Notes under the pieces: generated by a model | The model's input: the letters and a program-made list of their open reading frames with translations, nothing else | The model's database searches: none | What the model was told of the DNA's origin: nothing | Part shown: positions 53,529 through 63,197 of the stretch, piece by piece | Position numbering within the stretch: position 1 is the first letter of the stretch | Layout of the letters: each line of letters starts with the position of its first letter | Assembly: GCF_000612625.1 (NCBI RefSeq) | Contig: NZ_CCAS010000015.1 | Span: 1 to 64,000 of the forward strand | From: Neobacillus jeddahensis | GTDB taxonomy: Bacteria > Bacillota > Bacilli > Bacillales > Cytobacillaceae | Direction: 5' to 3' | DNA length: 64,000 nt | Position numbers and translations under genes: made by a program

Positions 53529-54446
53529 TTATATGGAAAATACATCAATAGGCTGAAAAATCTCTTTTAAATCGGTAAATGGAGCATGACAAATGATTGA
53601 TTCCATGGTGAAAGGATGGATAAATTCAAGCCTAGCGGCATGGAGTGCCTGTCTATTTATGGTGGGTTGTCCACCATATAATGTATCTCCCACAATGGGA
53701 TGCCCAAGGTGGCTTAAATGAACTCTTATTTGATGTGTCCTTCCTGTTTCAAGCCAACACTTTACATATGATATCTGTCTATTTTTATCTTCTTTTACTA
53801 ACTGATAATGGGTGATCGCAGCTTGGCCGGAAGGTGAAACCCTTCTTCTTGTGGCATGATGACGATCACGACCAATCGGTTTGTTGATGATTCCTTTTTT
53901 TTGTGAGAAAAAACCATGAACGGCGGCAATATATGTCCTTTTGATGCCCCGTTGCTCGAGCATTCTATCTAAAATGGAACCTGCTAAGGCATGTTTAGCA
54001 AAGAGAATTGCGCCTGAAGTGTCCCGATCTAATCGATGAATTTGATGGATGTTTCTTGATTCTCCTTGAGCTTGCAAATAAAAGACTGCTGCATTCATTA
54101 AAGTATCTGTATCCCTATCATTTGGATGAGTGTTCATAAATGGTGGCTTATTTATAATTAACACATGGTCATCTTCGAATAAGATGTCAATTTCTTGAGC
54201 ATTCGGTCTAACTCGAAGCTCTTCTTCTTCAAATAGGTGTAATAGTAACTTGGAGCCTGCTGCCAACGGCATATTCCAATTCACACGACTTCCGTCTAGA
54301 AGAACTTTATTTTCCATCCGGAATTGATGGGTTGTTTTTTTAGGTGCTTCCCATATATGACGGAAAATCTCGTCAACCGTTTTCCCTTCCCATTCTGTCG
54401 GGATGTTGATTTGTAACCATTCTCCCATTCGTTTCGGATTTAGCAT
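53529..54446 (-). CDS. RluA-family pseudouridine synthase (YhcT-like)
   Basis: 305 residues. An S4-like N-terminal part (about 15-75) precedes the catalytic domain with HRLDRDTSGAI, where the aspartate is the catalytic residue, and ETGRTHQIRVHLSHLGHPIVGD. Probably modifies rRNA; the position is not predictable. AAAAGGAGT before ATG 54446. Divergent from a YhcU-like gene, as in B. subtilis yhcT-yhcU. Confidence 0.92.
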   Translation of the reverse strand: MLNPKRMGEWLQINIPTEWEGKTVDEIFRHIWEAPKKTTHQFRMENKVLLDGSRVNWNMPLAAGSKLLLHLFEEEELRVRPNAQEIDILFEDDHVLIINKPPFMNTHPNDRDTDTLMNAAVFYLQAQGESRNIHQIHRLDRDTSGAILFAKHALAGSILDRMLEQRGIKRTYIAAVHGFFSQKKGIINKPIGRDRHHATRRRVSPSGQAAITHYQLVKEDKNRQISYVKCWLETGRTHQIRVHLSHLGHPIVGDTLYGGQPTINRQALHAARLEFIHPFTMESIICHAPFTDLKEIFQPIDVFSI

Positions 54447-54565
54447 GGTATACTCCTTTTATAACGGACTGTGGTGATAATTACCACCCAAAATGCGCCC
54501 GAATTTATGTTATTCTTATGATATATTTTACGACAGAAATATAGGAAGGCAAAGGTGGGTTAAAA

Positions 54566-54952
54566 GTGAAAATAGTATTTGCCTCAACACCGAGTCAAGA
54601 GGAAGAGATTAATGATCTGGTGGGGTACATTTATTCTAATATTTTTCCTGTTTATTTTACTGATGAAGAGATTTGTCAATTTGAGAAATTAAGGGTTTTG
54701 CAACCGACTGAGGATTTTAACACATTAAAAGATGCTTTTCAGGTAATGACCAGTATGCGGACGTTAATATCTATTTTGGAGTCAACACAACTAGATGAAC
54801 AATACGCAGCCGTTTTTAATAAAAATGTAACCATATTGCAGGAATTTGGTTTGTTTTTCCCATTTGAATATGAACAATTTCTCGAGACAAAATGCATGAG
54901 AAGCATGATGCTCAGTGTTTATTCTAAAGCAGATAATGAGTTGATTATATAG
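54566..54952 (+). CDS. YhcU-like protein (DUF5365)
   Basis: 128 residues, start GTG at 54566 (AAAGGTGGG upstream). Small acidic cytoplasmic protein beginning MKIVFASTPSQEEEINDLVGYIYSNIFP, with no recognisable catalytic motif. Named by its position next to the yhcT-like gene and overall resemblance to YhcU; function unknown. Confidence 0.78.
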   Translation: MKIVFASTPSQEEEINDLVGYIYSNIFPVYFTDEEICQFEKLRVLQPTEDFNTLKDAFQVMTSMRTLISILESTQLDEQYAAVFNKNVTILQEFGLFFPFEYEQFLETKCMRSMMLSVYSKADNELII

Positions 54953-54962
54953 GATAACAATG

Positions 54963-54989
54963 GCCTGCATTTTTTTTGCAGGCTTTTTT
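54963..54989 (+). terminator. terminator after yhcU-like gene
   Basis: GCCTGCA and TGCAGGC around a T-rich loop, followed by TTTTTT. Confidence 0.88.
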
Positions 54990-55147
54990 ATATTCCAATT
55001 GACTGTAATTTTGAGGTATTATAATATTTGATGGCGTTTTCTAACACATCCTGAAAAAAATGTCGGTTGACTTACGCGGATTTTTGCAGGAGTAACGAAC
55101 TAGAATTTAGAAACAATAACAATAGCCAGAAACAGGAGGGACATCAT

Positions 55148-56896
55148 ATGAATTGGAAAGCAATAGCAAACAGTTGGATGGAATTTAACGAGTTGGATCA
55201 TGAATTAAAAAATGAATTAGCAGAAATGAGAAATGATCAAAAGCTGCTTGAAGACTCCTTTTATAAGAATTTAGAATTTGGAACGGGTGGAATGCGCGGG
55301 GAGATTGGTGCTGGGACAAACCGGATGAATCTTTATACTGTCCGTAAAGCATCTGCAGGCCTTGCAGAATACATAAAAGAACATGGTGAAGAAGCGAAGC
55401 AACGAGGGGTAGTCATTGCTTATGACTCACGCCACAAATCTCCTGAATTCGCATTGGAGGCAGCAAAAACTCTTGCTACAGAGGGAATTCAAACATATGT
55501 TTTCGATGAACTAAGGCCAACTCCAGAACTTTCATTTGCCTTACGATTCTTACATGCTTTTTCCGGTATTGTGATTACTGCCAGCCATAATCCGCCAGAA
55601 TATAACGGTTATAAGGTGTATGGTTCTGATGGTGGTCAATTGCCACCAGATGCAGCAGATACCGTTATTGCTAAGGTGAATGCAATTGAGAATGAATTGT
55701 TAATTGAAGTCGATAGTGAAGAAAAATTGAGGGAAGCAGGATTAATAAAGACGATTGGTTCAGAAATTGACGCGGCTTATATTGAAAAATTAAAAACGAT
55801 CTCAGAAAATCCCGACCTTGCAGAAGAATCAGATATAAAAATTGTGTTTACTCCACTACACGGAACAGCGAATAAACCGGTTCGTGCAGCACTAGCAGCG
55901 TTAGGCTATAAAAATGTTACAATCGTAAAAGAACAGGAACTGCCAGATCCTGAATTTTCAACAGTCAAGAGTCCAAATCCAGAAGAGCACGCTGCTTTTG
56001 AATTAGCCATTCGTGATGGGAAAAAAGTAGGAGCTGATATTTTAATTGCAACGGATCCCGATGCCGACCGACTTGGTATTGCTGTCCTCAATCACGAAGG
56101 AGAATATGTTGTTCTAACAGGCAATCAAACGGGTGCGTTACTTGTGGATTATATCCTTACCCAAAAGAAGCAAAAAGGTACATTACCAAACAATGGGGTT
56201 GTGTTAAAAACAATTGTTACTTCTGAAATAGGACGGAAAATTGCCGAGTCTTACCAATTAGAAACCGTCGATGTTCTAACTGGCTTTAAATTTATTGCTG
56301 AAAAAATTAAGGAATATGAAACGACAGGTGACCATACATTCCTATTTGGATATGAGGAATCATATGGCTATCTTATCGGTGATTTTGCGCGTGATAAGGA
56401 CGCTGTTCAGGCAGTGTTAATGGCTGCAGAGGTTTGTGCTTATTATAAAAAACAAGGAATGACCTTGTATGATGGCTTATTGCAAGTTTTTGAAAAATAC
56501 GGTTTTTATCAAGAAGGACTTCGCTCCTTAACCCTTAAAGGCAAAGAAGGGGCAGAGATGATCCAACGTCTTCTTTCCTCCTTCCGTAGTGAGCCATTAT
56601 CAAATCTTGGCACCTTTAAAACACTAGCGACGGAAGACTATTTGACAAGTGTTCGCGTCACTAGAAATGGTGAGGAAAAAATCAACTTACCAAAATCCAA
56701 TGTTTTAAAATATACTTTTGAGGATGGATCATGGGTGTGCCTGAGACCATCAGGAACTGAACCAAAAGTGAAATTTTACTTTGGTGTAAACAGTGACAGC
56801 CTAACTGAAAGTAAAACGAAACTCCAAACGATTGAAAAGGACTTTATGGATTTGGTCGATCAAAAAGTGAAAATGGTTCAAGGAATATCCAAGTAA
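55148..56896 (+). CDS. pgcA: alpha-phosphoglucomutase
   Basis: 582 residues from ATG 55148 (AACAGGAGGG upstream; the frame to 55067 lacks a site). Interconverts glucose-6-P and glucose-1-P for UDP-glucose, glycolipid and teichoic acid glucosylation. Motifs: phosphoserine loop [18 protein letters not shown], metal loop DPDADRLG, sugar loop [11 protein letters not shown] and phosphate-binding [12 protein letters not shown]. Monocistronic. Confidence 0.95.
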   Translation: MNWKAIANSWMEFNELDHELKNELAEMRNDQKLLEDSFYKNLEFGTGGMRGEIGAGTNRMNLYTVRKASAGLAEYIKEHGEEAKQRGVVIAYDSRHKSPEFALEAAKTLATEGIQTYVFDELRPTPELSFALRFLHAFSGIVITASHNPPEYNGYKVYGSDGGQLPPDAADTVIAKVNAIENELLIEVDSEEKLREAGLIKTIGSEIDAAYIEKLKTISENPDLAEESDIKIVFTPLHGTANKPVRAALAALGYKNVTIVKEQELPDPEFSTVKSPNPEEHAAFELAIRDGKKVGADILIATDPDADRLGIAVLNHEGEYVVLTGNQTGALLVDYILTQKKQKGTLPNNGVVLKTIVTSEIGRKIAESYQLETVDVLTGFKFIAEKIKEYETTGDHTFLFGYEESYGYLIGDFARDKDAVQAVLMAAEVCAYYKKQGMTLYDGLLQVFEKYGFYQEGLRSLTLKGKEGAEMIQRLLSSFRSEPLSNLGTFKTLATEDYLTSVRVTRNGEEKINLPKSNVLKYTFEDGSWVCLRPSGTEPKVKFYFGVNSDSLTESKTKLQTIEKDFMDLVDQKVKMVQGISK

Positions 56897-56911
56897 ATGA
56901 ACAGATTAAAG

Positions 56912-56938
56912 CGGCTCCCATTAAGGGAGCCGTTTTTT
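56912..56938 (+). terminator. terminator after pgcA
   Basis: CGGCTCCC-ATTAA-GGGAGCCG then TTTTTT. Confidence 0.92.
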
Positions 56939-57001
56939 GGTGGAATTCTTTGGTCCGGTTATTAAAAATTTCTTCACTAAAAATTGTATCCACTTGTTTT
57001 T

Positions 57002-57256
57002 TCAGGAAAGACTATACAACGGTATCCCATTTTCATCAGGTTCGATATTGTCATTAGCATGATCGATGTAACGAAGAAGGCTATACAGCTTTGATTCAAT
57101 CACAGTGTAATCACGTTCAAAATTGTAGGCATGCAGGAATTGTTCAATCTTTTTTGATAAAAATTGGTCTTTTGTCCGTACCATTAAAATCAATAAGTTA
57201 TCCCATTCAGATCGGTGCGTATAGTATAACGCTCTGTCATAATCTAATTTATTCAT
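57002..57256 (-). CDS. YhdB-like small protein
   Basis: 84 residues, GGAGGAGAC before ATG 57256. Begins MNKLDYDRALYYTHRSEWDN and carries FLHAYNFERDYTVIESKLYSL in the middle. It resembles B. subtilis YhdB, and the neighbours (YhdC-like, spoVR) agree. Function unknown; no membrane segment. Confidence 0.8.
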   Translation of the reverse strand: MNKLDYDRALYYTHRSEWDNLLILMVRTKDQFLSKKIEQFLHAYNFERDYTVIESKLYSLLRYIDHANDNIEPDENGIPLYSLS

Positions 57257-57403
57257 TTGTTTGTCTCCTCCTTATTAGGAGTTGAGATTATTGTATGTCA
57301 TTCTCGCGATAACTTTCACAGAAAATGTTGGACACTCAATGTTTACGCTGTTTTCAACATTTACCTGTATAGTTACATTCCTTAATGTGAATAGGAGGGT
57401 TTG

Positions 57404-58423
57404 ATGACTAAATATGTATGTCACCTTTTATTTGTCTTTTGTCTATTTGAACCAGTTAAAGCGCATGGAGAAATTGTCACTGGTGATAAGCTATATTCTG
57501 TTGAGCTATTAGAACATGACCTTAAGTTGATTCAAACAAAATATCAACAACAAGTGATTGTAAAATCAATTGGAACCTCCCATTTTGGCCAACCAATTTG
57601 GGCAGCAAAACTTGGAAAAGGGAAAAAGAATATCGTCATTATTGGCAGCCATCATGGTCGTGAATGGATGACGAGTACTTTAGTGATGAAAATGCTTGAG
57701 ACCTATGCAGATGACTATAAGGAGGGAAGAATTTGGCCTCGGTCAACAAAAATCCTTGATGAAGTGTCTATATGGTTTGTGCCAATGTTAAATCCAGATG
57801 GAGTATCGATTCAACAGAATAGGATTGATACCCTTCCGATTAAACAGCAGCGTCAATTAGTGGGCATGAATAAGGGGCAAACGAATTTTAAACGGTGGAA
57901 AGCTAATGGAATAGGTATCGATTTAAATCGCCAATATCCTGCTGGATGGAGTTCCCTTGAAAAAGTACCAAAAGTACCCTCGTATCAATTTTATAAAGGG
58001 AAAAAACCATTGGAGGCAATGGAGGTCATTGCCATAACAAATTTTATAAAAGACATCAATCCCTCGATTGCAGTTGCCTACCACACAGCAGGTAGAGAAA
58101 TATTCTGGAATTATAAAAACGGGAACCATCTTCAACGAGATCGAAAAGTGGCTAAGAAAATGGCTAAGCTAACTCATTATAAATTGGCGAGACCACCTAA
58201 AGAGGCAACTGGTGGGGGTTTTACTGATTGGTTTATTACCACCTATCATAGGCCTGCCCTGACGATTGAAATTAGCTATCTGGTCGGTGAGACAAGCCCA
58301 CCACTATCAGTCTTTAAAGAGGAATGGAAACGAAATCGCTATGTTGGCCTTAAGCTTGCAAAAGAGGCAAAAAAGATCCCTGTTCACACTCATAACTCTA
58401 AAGGGGATGGGGAAAATAATTAG
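57404..58423 (+). CDS. secreted M14 zinc carboxypeptidase
   Basis: 339 residues from ATG 57404 (TAGGAGGG 5 bases upstream). Signal peptide ends near EPVKAHG. Metallocarboxypeptidase fold: zinc ligands in GSHHGREWM (HxxE) and a later histidine in VAYHTAGREI; the catalytic glutamate is in ALTIEISYLVG. Closest in style to gamma-D-glutamyl-diaminopimelate peptidases of bacilli, so a cell-wall or spore peptidoglycan role is likely. It has no LysM or SPOR domain. Followed 21 bases later by the YhdC-like gene. Confidence 0.87.
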   Translation: MTKYVCHLLFVFCLFEPVKAHGEIVTGDKLYSVELLEHDLKLIQTKYQQQVIVKSIGTSHFGQPIWAAKLGKGKKNIVIIGSHHGREWMTSTLVMKMLETYADDYKEGRIWPRSTKILDEVSIWFVPMLNPDGVSIQQNRIDTLPIKQQRQLVGMNKGQTNFKRWKANGIGIDLNRQYPAGWSSLEKVPKVPSYQFYKGKKPLEAMEVIAITNFIKDINPSIAVAYHTAGREIFWNYKNGNHLQRDRKVAKKMAKLTHYKLARPPKEATGGGFTDWFITTYHRPALTIEISYLVGETSPPLSVFKEEWKRNRYVGLKLAKEAKKIPVHTHNSKGDGENN

Positions 58424-58447
58424 GACTAGAAAAGCGGAGGGAAAATG

Positions 58448-58765
58448 ATGAAAAAATATTTGATATCGGTCTTCGTGACTGTATGCTTATTTAGCCAGAT
58501 TAATCTACATGGAAATGCACAGAGACCGGATTATGAAAAGTATGGAAGAATTGCCATGGCAGTAGTTAAAACCGATTTCCCAGGTGACCCAGTTCGGGAT
58601 TATCGATACTTAGGGAGAAAAAATCTATCAAAGTCAACAGTCGAGGATTCTTTTCGCTTTAAGGTGCAGGAAAAAAATCAAACTTTCAATGTAACTGTAC
58701 GAATCAATCACGACACGAAAAATAAAAAACTTCTTCATTTAACAGTGGAATCTCAAAAACAATAA
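58448..58765 (+). CDS. YhdC/YqzG-family secreted protein (DUF3889)
   Basis: 105 residues. Two adjacent ATGs exist at 58445 and 58448, with GCGGAGGG just upstream. Signal peptide KKYLISVFVTVCLFSQINLHGNA, then a small domain with YGRIAMAVVKTDFPGDPVRDYRYLG and a beta-rich C-terminus. Resembles B. subtilis YhdC; function unknown. Probably in one transcript with the carboxypeptidase. Confidence 0.85.
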   Translation: MKKYLISVFVTVCLFSQINLHGNAQRPDYEKYGRIAMAVVKTDFPGDPVRDYRYLGRKNLSKSTVEDSFRFKVQEKNQTFNVTVRINHDTKNKKLLHLTVESQKQ

Positions 58766-58786
58766 GCAGCTTGCTTATTGTTTTTT
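58760..58786 (+). terminator. terminator after YhdC-like gene
   Basis: CAATAAGCA-GCT-TGCTTATTG then TTTTTT; the stem overlaps the stop codon. Confidence 0.88.
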
Positions 58787-58853
58787 GGCTTCTTTTTCAT
58801 CATTCTTCTTTTTTCTTCATACATTGTGTTAAGAGGAAAAGGGGGAGTGGCTA

Positions 58854-60269
58854 ATGAATATTGAAGGTCGCAAGCAACTTGAATACGCCATTAGTGAAAT
58901 AACTGAAATTGCCAGCGGCTTTGGGTTAGATTTTTATCCGATGCGTTATGAAATCTGCCCTGCTGAAATTATTTATACCTTCGGAGCCTATGGAATGCCA
59001 ACCCGATTTTCGCATTGGAGTTTTGGGAAGCAGTTTCACAAAATGAAACTGCATTATGATTTAGGGTTAAGCAAAATTTATGAGTTAGTCATTAACTCAA
59101 ATCCATGCTATGCCTTTTTACTCGATTCCAATACCTTGATTCAAAACAAACTAATCGTTGCCCATGTCTTGGCCCATTGTGACTTCTTTAAGAATAATGT
59201 CCGTTTTCAAAACACTAAGCGCGATATGGTAGAAAGTATGGCAGCTACCGCAGAAAGAATCCACCAATATGAAATCGAATATGGGAAAAAGGAAGTAGAA
59301 ACCTTTTTGGACGCGGTGTTGGCGATCGATGAGCATATTGACCCGTCTCTAATGAGACCAAAACTGTCTTGGACTATTGGGGATGATGAGGAAGATGAGG
59401 ACATAGTCCATCATGTGGTAACACCATATGATGATCTTTGGAAGCTGGATGATAAAGAATCACGACAAACCATTCAACCACGGAAAAAGAAATTCCCACC
59501 GAGGCCTGAGAAGGATTTATTACTATTTATTGAAACTTACAGCAGGGAACTAGAGGAGTGGCAGCGGGATATTTTAACGATGATGCGGGAGGAAATGCTC
59601 TACTTCTGGCCACAGCTTGAGACGAAAATCATGAACGAAGGCTGGGCCTCCTATTGGCATCAACGAATTTTAAGGGAAATGGATTTAACTAGTGGTGAGT
59701 CGATAGAATTTGCGAAATTAAATGCTGGGGTAGTCCAGCCATCCAAGACAGGAATTAATCCGTATTACCTTGGGATAAAAATCTTTGAAGATATTGAAGA
59801 ACGCTATAATAATCCCACAGAGGAAATGAGACGTAGAGGAGTACAGCCTGGTTCTGGTCGAGAAAAAATGTTTGAGGTTCGTGAGGTAGAATCTGATATA
59901 TCCTTTCTTCGCAACTACTTAAATAAGGATCTTGTTATGCGAGAGGATATGTATTTGTTCCAAAAGCAAGGCCGGGATTATAAAGTGGTCGATAAAGAGT
60001 GGGAGCATATCCGTGATCAACTCGTGAATATGCGAGTAAATGGAGGGTTTCCGTACATCACCGTCAATGACGGTGACTATCTCAAAAACGGTGAACTATA
60101 CTTGAAGCATTGGTTTGAGGGTGTGGAACTTGATGTGAAATACCTTGAGAAAGTATTGCCTTACGTCCAGCAGCTATGGGGTAGACCCGTTCATATTGAG
60201 ACCATGATAGAAGATCGAAAAATGTTGTTTTCCTACGATGGGAAAGGCGTCCATCGAAAATATTTATAA
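58854..60269 (+). CDS. spoVR: stage V sporulation protein R
   Basis: 471 residues, full family length. Mother-cell protein involved in spore cortex formation. Characteristic stretches include [28 protein letters not shown] (partly), [12 protein letters not shown] and the acidic mid region [19 protein letters not shown] before ATG 58854. Monocistronic. Position next to yhdB/yhdC-like genes follows B. subtilis order. Confidence 0.96.
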   Translation: MNIEGRKQLEYAISEITEIASGFGLDFYPMRYEICPAEIIYTFGAYGMPTRFSHWSFGKQFHKMKLHYDLGLSKIYELVINSNPCYAFLLDSNTLIQNKLIVAHVLAHCDFFKNNVRFQNTKRDMVESMAATAERIHQYEIEYGKKEVETFLDAVLAIDEHIDPSLMRPKLSWTIGDDEEDEDIVHHVVTPYDDLWKLDDKESRQTIQPRKKKFPPRPEKDLLLFIETYSRELEEWQRDILTMMREEMLYFWPQLETKIMNEGWASYWHQRILREMDLTSGESIEFAKLNAGVVQPSKTGINPYYLGIKIFEDIEERYNNPTEEMRRRGVQPGSGREKMFEVREVESDISFLRNYLNKDLVMREDMYLFQKQGRDYKVVDKEWEHIRDQLVNMRVNGGFPYITVNDGDYLKNGELYLKHWFEGVELDVKYLEKVLPYVQQLWGRPVHIETMIEDRKMLFSYDGKGVHRKYL

Positions 60270-60280
60270 AAGATAAAGCA

Positions 60281-60323
60281 AAAAAAACGAGGCAGCTATT
60301 TTCTTATAGCAGCCTCGTTTTTT
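60281..60323. terminator. bidirectional terminator spoVR/ald
   Basis: ACGAGGCAGCTAT region pairs with ATAGCAGCCTCGT, A run before and TTTTTT after; serves both convergent genes. Confidence 0.85.
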
Positions 60324-60354
60324 GTTTTTAGTAGTGGGTCACCATCTCTATTAT

Positions 60355-61488
60355 TTAAAAAGAAGCAAGTTCTTTTGCTAAGGCATCTTCTACTGTTACA
60401 TAGTCATACCCAAGATCTTTTGCTACTGCTTCGTAAGTGATTTCTCCGTTGGCCACGTTCACGCCAAGGTTTAGAGCAGCATTTTCAGAAATGGCTTTGA
60501 AAACCCCTTTGTTTGCGATTTGCAAGGCGTATGGAACAGTCACGTTTGTTAATGCAATCGTTGAAGTTCTAGGAACCGCGCCAGGCATATTAGCTACAGA
60601 ATAGTGAACGACCCCATGTTTAATAAATGTAGGATTGTCATGTGTTGTCACATGATCGGAGGTTTCGACAATCCCACCTTGATCAATCGCTACATCGACA
60701 ATTACGGAGCCAGGCTTCATTGATTTAACCATTTCTTCGTTAACAAGCTTTGGTGCCTTTGCTCCTGGAATTAACACTGCTCCAATTAAAAGGTCAGCTT
60801 CGGCTACAGCCTCGGCGATGTTAAACGGATTAGACATTAATGTTTTAATTTGGTTACCGAAAATATCATCTAGTTGGCGTAAGCGGTCAGCACTTAAATC
60901 GATAATCGTTACGTCTGCCCCCAAGCCGATTGCCATTTTAGCAGCGTTTGTGCCAACAATCCCACCACCGATGATCGTTACTTTTCCGCGACTTACTCCA
61001 GGCACACCTGCTAGCAAGATGCCTTGGCCGCCATTATTTTTTTGCAAGAATTGTGCCCCAATTTGAGCTGCCATACGACCAGCCACTTCACTCATTGGAG
61101 TGAGTAATGGAAGTGTTCTGCTTACAGAAACAGTTTCGTAAGCAATCGCAATGACCCCTTTTTCTTTAAGTGCTTGAGCTAATCCTGGCTCAGCAGCAAG
61201 GTGTAAGTAGGTAAATAAGATTAAACCTTGACGGAAGTATTGATATTCACTTGATAGGGGCTCTTTAACTTTCATAATCATTTCTGATTTTGCCCAAACC
61301 TGTTCAGCACCTTCAATCATTTCCGCGCCTGCTTTGGAATAATCTTCATTTGTGAAACCGCTTCCAATACCGGCGTCTTTTTCCACTAGAACTGTATGAC
61401 CAGAATTTATTAATGTTACAACACCTGCAGGCGTTAATGCTACACGATTTTCATTATTTTTAATTTCTTTAGGTACCCCAATAAACAT
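60355..61488 (-). CDS. ald: alanine dehydrogenase
   Basis: 377 residues from ATG 61488; the frame extends 6 codons upstream into the GGGAGG ribosome region. Oxidatively deaminates L-alanine to pyruvate with NAD. Motifs: [20 protein letters not shown] with the substrate arginine, MIMKVKEPL with catalytic lysine, nucleotide motif [15 protein letters not shown] and VDVAIDQGG. The PucR-family gene upstream is the likely activator. Confidence 0.95.
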   Translation of the reverse strand: MFIGVPKEIKNNENRVALTPAGVVTLINSGHTVLVEKDAGIGSGFTNEDYSKAGAEMIEGAEQVWAKSEMIMKVKEPLSSEYQYFRQGLILFTYLHLAAEPGLAQALKEKGVIAIAYETVSVSRTLPLLTPMSEVAGRMAAQIGAQFLQKNNGGQGILLAGVPGVSRGKVTIIGGGIVGTNAAKMAIGLGADVTIIDLSADRLRQLDDIFGNQIKTLMSNPFNIAEAVAEADLLIGAVLIPGAKAPKLVNEEMVKSMKPGSVIVDVAIDQGGIVETSDHVTTHDNPTFIKHGVVHYSVANMPGAVPRTSTIALTNVTVPYALQIANKGVFKAISENAALNLGVNVANGEITYEAVAKDLGYDYVTVEDALAKELASF

Positions 61489-61616
61489 ATCCCTAATTCC
61501 TCCCAAATGGTGATAATATGTTTTGCTATGGCTAAAGTATAAAAGGTTTGCCAGAGAATTTCATTGTTAAGAAAGGAGAAATATGTTTATTCCATTTGGG
61601 GATTTTCACAAACTGT

Positions 61617-62855
61617 TCATATATCTTGATATCTTTTCAATTTTAAATCAAGATAAAGAATCATTTTTTGATTGGGATCCTTAAAATTGACATCCCCAAT
61701 TTCAGAAATTCGCTTCAAGCGATAATTTAAGGTGTTCGCATGGACGTTTAAGGCCTTAGCGGTTTCATTGATATTATGATCCTTGTTTAAGAAAACCTCT
61801 AGTGTTTCGATGAGATTGCTATTATGTTTTTGGTCATATTCATAAAGCTTTTTTAACGAATAATTTTCATACTCTTCCGCTTGTCTCTTTTCTAAAATGA
61901 CCTCAAATAGCTGATAAATACCTAGCTTTTGATAAGTGAAAATGTCCTTTGTTTCGTGTGGGAATTTTTCTTTAATCGATAAAACGGACAAGGTTTCTTT
62001 ATAAGCTTTGTCGATTTTTTGATAATCAATATAAAGACTGCTATATACAGGCGTGATTCCGCTGACTCCATATCGTTCGCTCATTTTTACAACAAAGGTC
62101 TGTATAAATTGATCGAATTCTTGAAAAGGAACATCACTATTAGCAGCTGACACTAACAAAATTAGCTGGTTACAATCAATTGTATAGAGCATGATTTTCA
62201 TTAATTGGCTGGTTTTTAATAAATAGGATATATTTTGTTCTTCTTTACTAGTAATGTTTTGCTGAAATTGGAATACAGCCACTGCAAAGGATGGAGAGGG
62301 GCTGATTTGCAATGACTGGAAGTTACTGAATATTTCCTTCTCACCCTTAAGATGTCCTGTTAAGAGCTTCCAAAAAAATTCTTGCGAATGCTCTTCTTTT
62401 TTATTCTTTCTCGTCTGAAGTTGAAGAAGTTTATTTTTTGCTGCATCTGCTGCCTTTTTTAATAAATCAAAATCTTCTTCTGTTAATATTTTGTCAATTT
62501 CGATTGCCCATATAAATCCTAGGACTTCCTCTTGCTTCCATATAGAAATTGCTACGCGATGATTAAGCCCAATATCATTCATATTTTTCACACGAATAGG
62601 CTCACGTGTTTTTAATAAAGCTGGGATCGTTCCTTCTTTCCATAATTGGTTAATGACCTTTTCAGGCACCCTCCGCCCGATGATGGTGGAAATCCTTGCA
62701 GGATCAGTACGTTCATCATGGGTACTGTAGGCAAGCAGCCGATGGTTAGCATCTTCAATCGTAATCGGACAATTCAACACATGGCTAATGAGGTCGGCAA
62801 ATTCTTCTAAACTATCAAATGCTGCTTTAAAAGGATCATATTGATTAGGACTCAC
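61617..62855 (-). CDS. PucR-family regulator, AdeR-like activator of ald
   Basis: 412 residues. A GAF-like sensor segment at the N-terminus (about 15-145), a central GGDEF-like region (about 170-300) and a C-terminal helix-turn-helix (about 355-405) with DHNINETAKALNVHANTLNYRL, the usual PucR/CdaR order. AdeR proteins of bacilli activate ald and lie next to it, as here. The effector is expected to be L-alanine but this is inferred. Confidence 0.88.
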   Translation of the reverse strand: MSPNQYDPFKAAFDSLEEFADLISHVLNCPITIEDANHRLLAYSTHDERTDPARISTIIGRRVPEKVINQLWKEGTIPALLKTREPIRVKNMNDIGLNHRVAISIWKQEEVLGFIWAIEIDKILTEEDFDLLKKAADAAKNKLLQLQTRKNKKEEHSQEFFWKLLTGHLKGEKEIFSNFQSLQISPSPSFAVAVFQFQQNITSKEEQNISYLLKTSQLMKIMLYTIDCNQLILLVSAANSDVPFQEFDQFIQTFVVKMSERYGVSGITPVYSSLYIDYQKIDKAYKETLSVLSIKEKFPHETKDIFTYQKLGIYQLFEVILEKRQAEEYENYSLKKLYEYDQKHNSNLIETLEVFLNKDHNINETAKALNVHANTLNYRLKRISEIGDVNFKDPNQKMILYLDLKLKRYQDI

Positions 62856-63197
62856 TGGACAACCTCCACATTGGATATATAAATAGTATAGGTGATTTTT
62901 TGCGGAAAGCTAATTTCGAAAAAGGTGGGTTTGTTTAATTTTACAAAAAAAACAGCTAAATTTCTCGTTATTTCACAAAAAAAGAATGTTCACAATAATG
63001 TTAAAATAATTTCAAGAAATGTTCAAAAAAAGAAAAATTTCAATTATTCTTAATTGGAAGCGCTAACAATAGAAACGAGAGGAGAAAAATAGTTTAGGGT
63101 ATTATATAATGAAAAGTATTGTTCTTATTTTACTACAACAAAAAGGCGACAAATGGATGAGGCACTAGAAGTTTATTAATCAAGGGGAGATTAATAT
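62856..63197. other. 342-base regulatory region between adeR-like gene and permease
   Basis: AT-rich, divergent, no ORF. It holds the cre site at 63055 and the ribosome site CAAGGGGAG at 63181. No T-box or other leader structure is evident. Confidence 0.5.
63055..63068 (+). promoter_or_regulatory. cre site (CcpA)
   Basis: TGGAAGCGCTAACA matches the cre consensus TGNAANCGNWNNCA at every position, 130 bases before the permease start. Confidence 0.8.
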